Positions 1-6,611 of a stretch of DNA of 44,202 bases are shown here, piece after piece. The stretch comes from JAIEPX01 sp963725255 (GTDB lineage: Bacteria > Pseudomonadota > Gammaproteobacteria > JAIEPX01). The notes under the pieces were generated by a model. That model saw nothing but the letters and a program-made list of their open reading frames with translations, did not search any database and had not been told where the DNA came from. The stretch spans positions 1-44,202 of the forward strand of contig CAVRXV010000003.1 of assembly GCA_963725255.1 (NCBI GenBank), written 5' to 3'. The translations under genes and the position numbers were made by a program. The stretch's first letter is position 1; the number at the start of each line of letters is the position of its first letter.

Positions 1-24
1 TTAGGATAATAGGCACGTGATAAA
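1..24. other. phage half of attachment site, left end
   Basis: Bases 6-16 read ATAATAGGCAC. The reverse complement of this 11-mer lies at 44190-44200 at the other end of the window, so joining the ends gives an 18-29 base palindrome around a 7-base centre (ACTTAGG). Large serine integrases bind attP sites of about 50 bp built from two inverted half-sites, and this site touches the integrase stop codon at base 25. I infer that the window was cut at the integration core. The crossover dinucleotide cannot be fixed without the flanking chromosome. Confidence 0.7.
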
Positions 25-1482
25 TTAATTAAACTGAATGTCGGTAATCTTAACGGATTCTGGTCTCTGTCTTTTTTCAACTTTATCAACGGTCATGGTG
101 TTAACGGCAATATTTACAAATTGTTTTTTCTCATGTACCGTTAAGTTTGTCCAGTTAGCTTGTAAATTGGTAAGAACCTCAATTAGTATCTGACCATTCA
201 ATTCATTTTTAATAGTAGCACCCAATGTTCCTAATTCTTCTAGGAGCATTTTTTCTTTTTCGTTTTCTTCTTGTGTTCGTTTGGATAAGTCTTCATCCGA
301 GAGCATTTCATTCACCCAGGCATACTGCCACTTGGCACGTCTTTTCTCAAGTTCTGCTAATTCTTTGTGGATCGCTTCTATTTGCTTCGAGTTATCGGTG
401 CTCATATCGGCAGACGTGGCAATCTCAGCTGCTACATCCTTATTAACAATCCAATCTTCAATCAATTTAATGAATTGAGATTCTAAATAGTTTTGAGCTA
501 TATTTGATTGGTCACATGTTCCAAATCGTTTATTTTTACAATAGTAGCTGTAGGATATATAGGTCTTATCTTTTCTTTTACTCTGACTTTGGTGGCCATC
601 CATGTTTCCTCCACATCTTGAACATTTAAGAACAGATGTAAAAATGTAGGGGCTTGTTGCTTTTTTGGGGTGGGAGGTTGATCGCCGTTTCAACGTTTCC
701 TGTACTAAATTAAAATCAGCTTCCTTGATGATTTCAGGTACGGCTCCATCAATTTCAAAGTATTGCTCTTTATTCATTCTATAGTTATAACGCATCGTTC
801 CCGTATAAAGAGGGTTCGTTAAAATATAATGGACAGAATTAAATCCCCAGTTGGCTCCTGATTTCGTTTTATACTTTCGATCATTTAACATCTTAGCGAT
901 TTTTCCCACTCCGTACTTTCCAGACAGATACAATTCAAATATCTTTCGAACGATAATAGCCTCTTGCTCAACAATTTCTAAAAAGTCACCTTCAACTCGA
1001 CTATATCCGAAAGGAATCCGATTGATAACCCATTTCCCTTCTTGAGCTTTTTGCTCCATACCCATGCGTATACGTTCGCCTAAATTCTCTCGCTCCCATT
1101 GAGCCATAGAAGCCACTAAACGAATAAATAATCTCCCAGTCGCAGTTGTCGTATCATAAACCTCTGTGGAACTTTTAAACATGACATTGTGTTTTGAGAA
1201 CTCAGTTAATAATTTATCCAGGTCAATGACTGAACGTGTGAGCCTGTCTAATTTATAAACAAGGACAATATCAAACATTTCCTCTCGTACACCTTTTAAC
1301 ATTCTCTGTAACTCTGGACGATCCATATCCTTTGCTGAGATACCCTCATCCACAAAAAATTGAACGATTTCCCAACCTTGTGAATAAGCGAAGGCTTTTA
1401 ATCGTTCTTTTTGAGCGGAGAGGGAATAGCCTTCTTCGACTTGCATATGAGTAGAGACTCGGATGTATGCTGCAACTTTCAT
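25..1482 (-). CDS. int: large serine recombinase (phage integrase)
   Basis: This 485-residue protein integrates and excises the phage. The N-terminal resolvase domain has the nucleophile Ser10 in YIRVST, and the conserved arginine motif YKLDRLTRS lies at about 76-84. A recombinase domain follows at about 155-260, then a zinc ribbon with Cys287, Cys290, Cys315 and Cys323, then a charged coiled coil at about 360-430, the region that controls synapsis and direction in this family. The length matches A118/TP901-type integrases (about 450-490). The gene reads outward toward the left end and stops next to the palindromic att half-site. Its promoter carries an SOS-type box. No excisionase (recombination directionality factor) was recognised; one of the small early proteins could serve. 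Confidence 0.95.
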   Translation of the reverse strand: MKVAAYIRVSTHMQVEEGYSLSAQKERLKAFAYSQGWEIVQFFVDEGISAKDMDRPELQRMLKGVREEMFDIVLVYKLDRLTRSVIDLDKLLTEFSKHNVMFKSSTEVYDTTTATGRLFIRLVASMAQWERENLGERIRMGMEQKAQEGKWVINRIPFGYSRVEGDFLEIVEQEAIIVRKIFELYLSGKYGVGKIAKMLNDRKYKTKSGANWGFNSVHYILTNPLYTGTMRYNYRMNKEQYFEIDGAVPEIIKEADFNLVQETLKRRSTSHPKKATSPYIFTSVLKCSRCGGNMDGHQSQSKRKDKTYISYSYYCKNKRFGTCDQSNIAQNYLESQFIKLIEDWIVNKDVAAEIATSADMSTDNSKQIEAIHKELAELEKRRAKWQYAWVNEMLSDEDLSKRTQEENEKEKMLLEELGTLGATIKNELNGQILIEVLTNLQANWTNLTVHEKKQFVNIAVNTMTVDKVEKRQRPESVKITDIQFN

Positions 1483-1513
1483 TTCGAATTCAAATCCTTT
1501 ATTTTATTTTATA

Positions 1514-1541
1514 GAACATTAGTTCTTATTATGCTATTATA
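1514..1541 (-). promoter_or_regulatory. integrase promoter with SOS (LexA/DinR-type) box
   Basis: On the minus strand TATAAT (plus 1536-1541) lies about 50 bases before the integrase start. Ten bases downstream of it is GAACTAATGTTC (plus 1514-1525), a perfect GAAC-N4-GTTC palindrome matching the core of the Bacillus LexA box CGAACRNRYGTTYG; the outer C/G bases are A/T here. A repressor on it would cover the transcription start. No good -35 is seen at 17 bases. LexA binding is inferred from the motif alone. Confidence 0.6.
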
Positions 1542-1641
1542 CAAATAGGTATTTTGTCTAATATTGCGTATTTTAAATTAATTTTAAATATTTGAAGATT
1601 TATTCCTAAACTAAATGTTATAATTATTTCCAAATAACGTT

Positions 1642-1689
1642 TTAAGCCGTTCGGCTTAACAAAGTCCGCGAGTAGGAAAAAACTACTCG
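1642..1689. repeat. two adjacent inverted repeats downstream of leftward Xre gene
   Basis: The first is TTAAGCC-GTTC-GGCTTAA (1642-1659), a perfect 7-bp stem with a 4-base loop. The second is CGAGTAG, 7 bases, CTACTCG (1669-1689), which overlaps the last codons of the Xre gene. Neither is followed by a clear T-run on either strand, so these could be weak terminators between the Xre gene and int, or protein-binding sites. Confidence 0.45.
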
Positions 1690-1916
1690 TTATCTCCTAC
1701 TTCTATCCATTCGTATAGATCATCCATACGACAGTTCAAGATAACTGAAATGTTTTTAGCTACCTCATAGGACATTTTTTGCCTTTCGTGCACATATTTA
1801 TTAATTTGTTGCACTTTAATGTCCATTCTTGTAGCTAAATCCGTTTGAGTCATTCCTGCACTTTGAAGGATTTCTAGAAGTAGGCACTTACCGACTTTGT
1901 AAGCCAGATCAGACAC
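1683..1916 (-). CDS. Xre-family helix-turn-helix regulator
   Basis: This is a 77-residue single-domain DNA-binding protein. Residues about 15-70 form an Xre/Cro fold: the recognition helix region reads TQTDLATRMDIKVQQINKYV, and the domain ends in the usual acidic helix (CRMDDLYEW). The start is GTG, with AGAAAGG immediately upstream, a tight spacing, so the true start is slightly uncertain. It is transcribed leftward between the main repressor and the integrase, and may modulate either. It has no peptidase domain. Its target is unknown. Confidence 0.8.
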   Translation of the reverse strand: MSDLAYKVGKCLLLEILQSAGMTQTDLATRMDIKVQQINKYVHERQKMSYEVAKNISVILNCRMDDLYEWIEVGDNE

Positions 1917-1949
1917 CCTTTCTATACCAACAAAAGGAGCTGCACTCAG

Positions 1950-2066
1950 ATGACTAAACCCGTTGATTTATTAGTATTAATAAGCAAACTATTTAAACAG
2001 TCAGAGCAAGTTGAGAAAGTAGAACTAAAAGAAACTACTCCTTCATCTCACGAAGCGAGCGGATGA
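1950..2066 (+). CDS. possible 38-residue peptide, convergent with repressor
   Basis: AAAAGGAG is followed after about 11 bases by ATG and a 38-codon frame beginning MTKPVDLLVLISKLFK and ending SSHEASG. It is rightward, whereas both neighbours are leftward. Its last 30 bases overlap the 3' end of the repressor gene on the opposite strand. The peptide has a hydrophobic amphipathic N-terminal half and a charged C-terminal half. I do not recognise it. The support is a good ribosome site and the otherwise unexplained gap between two regulators. It could be chance. Confidence 0.35.
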   Translation: MTKPVDLLVLISKLFKQSEQVEKVELKETTPSSHEASG

Positions 2067-2415
2067 AGGCAAGAGCTCCTTCTATTTCTTCTTTGGTCGC
2101 TGGTTTGCCATCAACCGTTAATAAATGTTTGTCTTTAAGTTCTTCGATACTCAGATGATCAACTTCATTTAAAAACATTTTTTCTTCCACAGATAATTCT
2201 TCTGTATCTGCTCGTCCGATCAAATAATCAACAGATACACCGAAAAATGAAGCAATCTCATTTAATCGTTCTTGACGAGGTAGCCGATCAGGGCCATCCA
2301 CGCCTCTTTCATAGTGTGAGATAGACGTGCGTGGAATGTTTAATTCTGTAGCCAAACCTTCTTGTGATAATCCCCTTTTTTCCCTTAGCCCCTTTAATCG
2401 TTTAGAGAAGCTCAT
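2035..2415 (-). CDS. lysogeny repressor, ImmR/SknR-like Xre protein
   Basis: The 126-residue protein has an N-terminal Xre domain (about 1-62) with a classic helix-turn-helix around SQEGLATELNIPRTSISHYE, followed by an acidic region and a C-terminal helix. Size and tail resemble ICEBs1 ImmR and skin-element SknR (YqaE). I chose the ATG at 2415 because GGAAAGGG lies 8 bases upstream; a TTG six codons earlier is possible but poorly placed. It faces the Cro-like gene across the operator region and is presumably the CI-equivalent that silences the early promoter. ImmR-type repressors are usually cleaved by a neighbouring ImmA metalloprotease, and no such gene is present here. Confidence 0.85.
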   Translation of the reverse strand: MSFSKRLKGLREKRGLSQEGLATELNIPRTSISHYERGVDGPDRLPRQERLNEIASFFGVSVDYLIGRADTEELSVEEKMFLNEVDHLSIEELKDKHLLTVDGKPATKEEIEGALAFIRSLREMKE

Positions 2416-2436
2416 ATTATCAACCCTTTCCAAATT

Positions 2437-2442
2437 ATTATA
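2437..2442 (-). promoter_or_regulatory. -10 of leftward repressor promoter
   Basis: TATAAT on the minus strand lies about 22 bases upstream of the repressor ATG. The hexamer 17 bases further upstream is only a T-run, so the -35 is weak. Operator-like GTGCGTAAA sequence (2452-2460) lies in the -35/-10 spacer, suggesting autoregulation. Confidence 0.5.
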
Positions 2443-2451
2443 TAAAATAAT

Positions 2452-2545
2452 GTGCGTAAAAAAAACAGTGCGTAAAACGCAAAATAATTGTTGACATGAC
2501 GATTAAACGCACATATACTAAGAATATAAAGTTCGTTAAACGCAC
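2452..2545. promoter_or_regulatory. divergent operator region with GTGCGT-type sites
   Basis: A short motif recurs between the repressor and the Cro-like gene: GTGCGTAAA at 2452-2460; TGCGT-AAA-ACGCA, a perfect 5-3-5 palindrome, at 2469-2481; TTAAACGCAC (the inverted form) at 2503-2512 and again at 2536-2545. One copy sits inside the spacer of the rightward promoter and one near its start point. A fifth palindromic copy lies after the Cro-like gene. This is the expected layout of operators shared by the two Xre proteins. Confidence 0.8.
2491..2519 (+). promoter_or_regulatory. early rightward promoter (PR-like)
   Basis: A perfect TTGACA (2491-2496), a 17-base spacer and TATACT (2514-2519) form a strong sigma-A promoter. 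The spacer contains the operator-like TTAAACGCAC, so bound repressor would block RNA polymerase. It should drive the Cro-like gene and the early operon. Confidence 0.85.
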
Positions 2546-2561
2546 ATTAGGAGGTGAAAAA

Positions 2562-2756
2562 GTGAGTACACCCAGAGTAAAGCTGATTAATAGACGTAAG
2601 GATTTTGGATTTACGCAAGAAACTTTATCTAAAAAGGTTTCCATTGATCGAGCATACCTTGCAAATATCGAAAATGGAAAGCACACTCCTTCATTACAAG
2701 TTGCCAGTAGAATTGCACACATTCTTGATATGTCTGTAGAAGAACTTTTTCTATAA
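2562..2756 (+). CDS. Cro-like Xre regulator
   Basis: This 64-residue DNA-binding protein has a helix-turn-helix around TQETLSKKVSIDRAYLANIE and the ending MSVEELFL. Upstream in-frame codons exist, but the GTG at 2562 has TTAGGAGG about 8 bases before it, so I start there. It is the first gene from the early promoter and faces the repressor. By position it should compete for the same operators and favour lytic growth. Family members this short consist of the DNA-binding domain only. Confidence 0.85.
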   Translation: MSTPRVKLINRRKDFGFTQETLSKKVSIDRAYLANIENGKHTPSLQVASRIAHILDMSVEELFL

Positions 2757-2762
2757 TCTTAT

Positions 2763-2779
2763 TGTGCGTTTTTCGCACA
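2763..2779. promoter_or_regulatory. additional GTGCG palindrome after the Cro-like gene
   Basis: TGTGCG-TTTTT-CGCACA is a perfect 6-bp inverted repeat with a 5-base centre, carrying the same GTGCG core as the operators at 2452-2545. It lies 6 bases after the stop codon of the Cro-like gene. It is probably a further operator; the T-rich centre and short stem make a terminator less likely. Confidence 0.6.
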
Positions 2780-2807
2780 TATTTTATACATGAGAGGAGA
2801 AAAAAAT

Positions 2808-2909
2808 TTGAAACAACCGTCTGTTGAAGCTATGAAAAAAATATTACAACTGTTGGTTCACACATCAGCACCTCGAATTATCGAAGCCGAAAAGAAACAG
2901 ACCGCGTAA
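2808..2909 (+). CDS. small early phage protein
   Basis: This 33-residue frame starts at TTG, 8 bases after GAGAGGAG. It begins MKQPSVEAMKKILQLLV and ends EAEKKQTA, mostly helical and basic. The next gene's AAAGGAGG overlaps its stop region, as in tightly packed early operons. No family is recognised. Confidence 0.55.
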   Translation: MKQPSVEAMKKILQLLVHTSAPRIIEAEKKQTA

Positions 2910-2924
2910 AGGAGGCGAAGGGAA

Positions 2925-3128
2925 ATGGGTAAATGGCAAGAGAGGGTCAAAGAGTATGAAAACTATTTAAATCAAACAGAAGAGTGGAAAGATAATGTTG
3001 ACTCTGAAACATGGGAGAGCCTTCCTGAAGGAGTTCGAATTATGATATTTGCTGGAATATCAGACACAAAGGAAAGACTCCCATTGTGGAGAGCATGGGC
3101 AAAGGAAGATGAGACTCAAACAGAATGA
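2925..3128 (+). CDS. hypothetical early protein, acidic and tryptophan-rich
   Basis: This 67-residue protein follows AAAGGAGGCGAAGGG. It contains six tryptophans (MGKWQERVKEY, TEEWKDNV, ETWESLP, LWRAWAKE) and is acidic. The stop overlaps the next start as ATGA. The size, acidity and early position would fit a protein that mimics DNA or inhibits a host enzyme, but that is speculation; I do not recognise a family. Confidence 0.7.
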   Translation: MGKWQERVKEYENYLNQTEEWKDNVDSETWESLPEGVRIMIFAGISDTKERLPLWRAWAKEDETQTE

Positions 3129-3298
3129 ATAAACCTGTTACTCATCGGATTGCTTATTATCTTAAGAAGGTAGCGGAAAAAGGAGCTGTTCATCCAGCGA
3201 AAAAACAGCCACGTTCTTATACCTATAGACACGAACGTTTAATGGCTTATAAAAAGTTAATGCACGAAGCAATCACAGCCGAAGGATATCGAATATGA
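3125..3298 (+). CDS. small basic early protein
   Basis: This 57-residue frame begins at an ATG overlapping the previous stop (ATGA), which suggests translational coupling. The sequence is rich in Lys, Arg, His and Tyr (SYTYRHERLMAYKKLMHEAI). There is no recognised domain. It is followed by GAGAGGAGG for the next gene. The acidic-basic gene pairing may be meaningful, but there is no direct evidence of interaction. Confidence 0.6.
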   Translation: MNKPVTHRIAYYLKKVAEKGAVHPAKKQPRSYTYRHERLMAYKKLMHEAITAEGYRI

Positions 3299-3314
3299 GA
3301 GGAGGCGAAATAAA

Positions 3315-3539
3315 GTGAATCCGAATGATTTTTTAAAAGCGGATCGAGAACGTGCGAAGGCCCTGCATCTAAATTTTTTACATGCTCAAAAGCGGATTGG
3401 ATATGCCCATTTGTCAGGTCGTGAAAATGAAGTGGAGAAAATCATCGAAGAACTCACTTACTACAATATGAAGCTCAGAGAGTTAAAAGCAGCTAAGAGG
3501 GCAGCTCGAATAGGGAAGGTGGTTGCGTTCCGATGTTAG
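3315..3539 (+). CDS. small helical early protein
   Basis: This 74-residue protein starts at GTG 8 bases after GAGGAGG. It looks fully helical with heptad-like charge (RERAKALHLNFLHAQKRIGY; ENEVEKIIEELTYYNMKLRE) and ends in a basic tail (AAKRAARIGKVVAFRC). It resembles small coiled-coil early proteins of Bacillus phages, but no name can be given. It overlaps the following gene by 7 bases. Confidence 0.65.
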   Translation: MNPNDFLKADRERAKALHLNFLHAQKRIGYAHLSGRENEVEKIIEELTYYNMKLRELKAAKRAARIGKVVAFRC

Positions 3540-3616
3540 CTGCGTGGGCATTCTCATTATTAACTTTCGCAATAGGTGTTCTGGTTGGGGATTATCACAG
3601 TAAAAAACAAGGCTGA
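3533..3616 (+). CDS. 27-residue membrane peptide
   Basis: MLAAWAFSLLTFAIGVLVGD followed by a short basic tail (YHSKKQG) is one clear transmembrane helix. The ATG overlaps the end of the previous gene, and GGAAGGTGG lies about 11 bases upstream. The stop sits inside a terminator hairpin, supporting a real gene end. It could be a small toxin-like or membrane-modulating peptide; its function is unknown. Confidence 0.5.
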   Translation: MLAAWAFSLLTFAIGVLVGDYHSKKQG

Positions 3617-3635
3617 GCAAGCCTTCTCTTTTTAG
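3609..3635 (+). terminator. intrinsic terminator
   Basis: AAGGCT-GAGCA-AGCCTT followed by CTCTTTTT: a 6-bp stem, 5-base loop and T-run, overlapping the stop codon of the membrane peptide. It would end or attenuate the first early transcript; genes further on may depend on read-through. Confidence 0.65.
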
Positions 3636-3696
3636 GCAATGTGCAAAATTTGAGGAACGATTTCAGTTCTAAACCTTTTAAGGAGGTGAGAAACAA

Positions 3697-3867
3697 ATGG
3701 GAGCACACGGTAAAGTAACCGTCTGGTATATGACTGAGGAAGAACGGCTTGCTTACATTAAAAAGCATCCAATCGTCCCAACAGAAAATAAATCAGGTGC
3801 AGCCTTTTCTAACATTCACGGCTACGGAGAGCGCAGAAAGAAAAAACCCACTGACGGCAATCAGTGA
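3697..3867 (+). CDS. small conserved phage protein
   Basis: This 56-residue protein starts with MGAHGKVTVWYMTEEERLAY, 8 bases after TTAAGGAGGTGAG. The block around YMTEEERLAYIKKHPIVPTE recurs in small early proteins of Bacillus phages as I remember them, with no assigned role. The C-terminus is basic (GERRKKKPTDGNQ). It is the first gene after the terminator at 3609. Confidence 0.65.
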   Translation: MGAHGKVTVWYMTEEERLAYIKKHPIVPTENKSGAAFSNIHGYGERRKKKPTDGNQ

Positions 3868-3920
3868 GCATAAAAAACATTCATCACAGCAAGTATAGCA
3901 TGAATTGGAGGTTTGATGAA

Positions 3921-4343
3921 ATGACACAAAAAAGAATTGAATTACCATTGTCAGGATTGGCTAATGGAGCTATTCAAGAAAAATTAGATTCTGAATTAGA
4001 AAAGGTATTTGATAACATCCATGATCCAAATACAAAAGCAGAGGATAAGCGTACTGTCACAATCAAATTAGAATTTGTTCCAGACGAAAATCGTCAAACG
4101 GTTAAGGTGAATAGCAACATATCTATTAAACTAGCAAATGTTAAAGATGTATCCATGACTGTGTTAACTGGTAAGGATCTATCAAACGGCAAAATTGAAG
4201 CCAAGGAACTTAAATCTAACACACCTGGACAAACTTATTTTGATGAAGATTTAACAACAAGAACAGATGTCGGTGTACCGATCGATGTGATCGAGCGTGA
4301 GCAAAATCGAAAAGTAATTAATCTACAAGAAAATAGGGGGTAG
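3921..4343 (+). CDS. early phage protein of unknown function (often labelled replication terminator-like)
   Basis: This 140-residue protein begins MTQKRIELPLSGLANGAIQE. ATG 3921 has GGAGGTTTGATGA just upstream, which decides it over a GTG 19 codons earlier. The predicted strand-rich middle (RTVTIKLEFVPDENRQTVKV) and location before the recombination genes match a common Firmicutes phage protein sometimes labelled 'replication terminator protein'. That label is not supported by any motif visible here. It is followed after 5 bases by the next gene, so the two are probably co-translated and may work together. Confidence 0.7.
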   Translation: MTQKRIELPLSGLANGAIQEKLDSELEKVFDNIHDPNTKAEDKRTVTIKLEFVPDENRQTVKVNSNISIKLANVKDVSMTVLTGKDLSNGKIEAKELKSNTPGQTYFDEDLTTRTDVGVPIDVIEREQNRKVINLQENRG

Positions 4344-4348
4344 TCAAA

Positions 4349-5101
4349 ATGATAAAAGAAGCAATTAAATTTTTAGTGGATTTATCAATTCAGCCAGATG
4401 AGAGATTCGTAGATATTCAGGATTCAGATGGGAACCTTCGCTCATTCGTTATAGACAGTGAAGGAAATTCAAAAGAAATCAAACCTTTAATCGAACAGGC
4501 AAAAGAACCGTTACTCATTAATACTTTGAGTGGTTTGATTGAATATATCAAATCAAACATGGAACGAACAGAATCAAGATTTTATTTGCAAGTTTATGAC
4601 GAAAAAACAGTGTATTTAAAAGGCACACTAAAAGGTAACGGAGAGCGTGAAACCCTTGTAGCTGTTAATGCTATTACACCTAGATTCGAATATGGTTATT
4701 TTCTCAAGACAGAAGAATTAATCATTGCGTTTCAATCAAAATTCACTCAAACCAAAGATCGTGATTTATTGCTAAAAGTAGTAGGCACTGTCAAAGAAGA
4801 AAATGTTCGTGAAACTGGAGATAACGGAATTTCCCAAGCTGTAACGATTAAAAGTGGTGTCGCTTCAACTACTGATGTAATTGTTCCGAATCCAGTTAGA
4901 TTAGCTCCATATCGTACATTTTTAGAAGTTAAACAACCAGAGAGTGACTTTATCTTTCGTATGAAAGATGGCCCAGTTGGTGCCATTTTTGAAGCTGATG
5001 GTGGAGCCTGGAGAAATCACGCTATTTCTACAGTTCGTGACTATTTAAAAGCAGAATTAGTAACAGAAATTGAAGCTGGAAGAATTACTATTATTGCTTA
5101 A
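4349..5101 (+). CDS. conserved phage protein, possibly DUF2303-like
   Basis: This 250-residue soluble protein is usually found just before the recombination ATPases in related phages. Its middle part (about 85-160; ITPRFEYGYFLKTEELIIAF) and C-terminal part (FRMKDGPVGAIFEADGG at about 205-221) are the most family-like blocks. It has no catalytic motif, signal peptide or membrane segment. The arrangement resembles DUF2303 proteins of other phages, but I cannot confirm that by eye. A role in replication or recombination is guessed from position only. Confidence 0.65.
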   Translation: MIKEAIKFLVDLSIQPDERFVDIQDSDGNLRSFVIDSEGNSKEIKPLIEQAKEPLLINTLSGLIEYIKSNMERTESRFYLQVYDEKTVYLKGTLKGNGERETLVAVNAITPRFEYGYFLKTEELIIAFQSKFTQTKDRDLLLKVVGTVKEENVRETGDNGISQAVTIKSGVASTTDVIVPNPVRLAPYRTFLEVKQPESDFIFRMKDGPVGAIFEADGGAWRNHAISTVRDYLKAELVTEIEAGRITIIA

Positions 5102-5158
5102 TAAGGACTTGTATAAAAGCAGTGGTTTCAAATAAATAGACTAGGAGTGGAGCATAGA

Positions 5159-5308
5159 ATGAAACAACTATCACGTAAGGAAAGAAGACAATTAGCCAAA
5201 CAAAATAAGGTGCCGTTTGAGCCGCAATACAATGGTAAAGGCCCTGTGAGGTATGAAGAATATTATGGTAAACCTCGTTTTGAAAAGGAGGAAAACCATA
5301 ATGATTAA
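5159..5308 (+). CDS. small basic early protein
   Basis: This 49-residue protein begins MKQLSRKERRQLAKQNKVPF and ends EKEENHND. AGGAGTGGAG lies 6 bases upstream. The end overlaps the next gene by 8 bases, and the next gene's AAAAGGAGG lies within it, so translation is probably coupled. It is lysine/arginine-rich and may bind nucleic acid; no family is known to me. Confidence 0.65.
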   Translation: MKQLSRKERRQLAKQNKVPFEPQYNGKGPVRYEEYYGKPRFEKEENHND

Positions 5309-6611
5309 AATTAACAAACTTGAAATTGAAAATGTAAAACGTGTCAAAGCCGTTAAAATTGAACCTTCTTCAAGTGGCTTAACCGTTATAGGTGGAAAGA
5401 ATAATCAAGGTAAAACAACTGTACTAGATACTATTGCATGGGGATTAGGTGGTAATAAGTACCGTCCTTCCCAGGCACAGCGAGATGGTAGCGTAACCCC
5501 TCCGAACTTGCATATTGTTATGTCCAATGGTCTGATCGTTGAACGTAAAGGTAAGAACTCGGATTTAAAAGTAATTGATCCTAACGGACAAAAGGGTGGA
5601 CAACAGCTATTAGATAGCTTTGTAGAAGAACTCGCTATTAATCTCCCGAAATTTATGAGTAGCACGAATAAAGAAAAAGCGAACATCCTATTGCAGATCA
5701 TTGGTGTGGGAAATCAATTGTTCGAACTAGAAAAACAGGAAATAGAGCTTTACAACAACCGCAGAGCAATCGGTCAAATTGCGGACCAAAAATCTAAATT
5801 TGCAAAAGAGCAGCCGTATTATCCTGATGCTCCAAAAGAACCTATATCAGCTTCAAGTTTAATACAACAGCAGCAAGCAATATTAGCACAAAATGGTGAA
5901 AACCAACGAAAACGCCAAAATCTTGCTCAGATAGAAAGCTTGCGTGCTAGTCAAGGACAAGAGATTGCGAGATTAGAAGCGCAATTGAATCAGTTAAAAG
6001 AATCCTATGCAAAAACTGGTGAAGACTTAGCTATTGCTCGAAAAGATGCACTCGATTTAATGGACGAGTCGACTGAAGCCTTAGAACAAAATATCCAACA
6101 GATTGATGAGATTAATCGTAAAGTACGAGCTAATCTTGATAAAGACAAAGCCGAAACAGATGCTAATGAATACAGACAACAATATGATCAACTAACAATT
6201 AAAGTTGAAGCCATACGTAAACAAAAAACGGAGCTGTTGTCCAATGCAGATCTACCTTTAGAAGGATTATCTGTTGATGATGGAGAGCTTATCTATAAAG
6301 GGCAAAAATGGGACAACATGAGTGGATCCGATCAACTTAAAGTTTCTACTGCGATTGTACGTAAATTGAAGCCTGAATGCGGTTTTATCCTACTAGACAA
6401 ATTGGAACAAATGGATTTAGAGGTCTTACAAGAGTTTGGTAAATGGCTAGAACAAGAAGGACTGCAAGCGATTGCTACTCGAGTAAGTACAGGCGAGGAA
6501 TGCTCCATCATAATCGAGGATGGGTATGTTGTTGGACAAGCTGAGATAGCGCCACAAGATCCAGTGCAACCAACTGTGATAGCTCCTACATGGAAAGCAG
6601 GTGAATTTTAA
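5301..6611 (+). CDS. SbcC/RecF-like ATPase (phage recombination)
   Basis: This 436-residue AAA-type ATPase of the SMC/Rad50 superfamily has Walker A GGKNNQGKTT at about 33-42, a coiled-coil middle (about 190-330), the ABC signature-like MSGSDQLKVS at about 340, and a Walker B-like strand FILLDKLEQMD near 365. The residue after the Walker B aspartate is Lys rather than Glu, which I believe is typical of this phage subfamily; if so, hydrolysis may be slow. ATG 5301 follows AAAAGGAGG, so upstream codons are excluded. It lies with Sak4, an SSB-like protein and a helicase, so it probably acts in DNA end processing or recombination-dependent replication. Confidence 0.85.
   Translation: MIKINKLEIENVKRVKAVKIEPSSSGLTVIGGKNNQGKTTVLDTIAWGLGGNKYRPSQAQRDGSVTPPNLHIVMSNGLIVERKGKNSDLKVIDPNGQKGGQQLLDSFVEELAINLPKFMSSTNKEKANILLQIIGVGNQLFELEKQEIELYNNRRAIGQIADQKSKFAKEQPYYPDAPKEPISASSLIQQQQAILAQNGENQRKRQNLAQIESLRASQGQEIARLEAQLNQLKESYAKTGEDLAIARKDALDLMDESTEALEQNIQQIDEINRKVRANLDKDKAETDANEYRQQYDQLTIKVEAIRKQKTELLSNADLPLEGLSVDDGELIYKGQKWDNMSGSDQLKVSTAIVRKLKPECGFILLDKLEQMDLEVLQEFGKWLEQEGLQAIATRVSTGEECSIIIEDGYVVGQAEIAPQDPVQPTVIAPTWKAGEF

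Noticed and set aside
5301..6611. Walker B lysine of the SbcC-like ATPase as a damaging mutation
   Set aside because: The surrounding sequence is well conserved in style and I recall this residue in related phage proteins, so it is probably a family feature.
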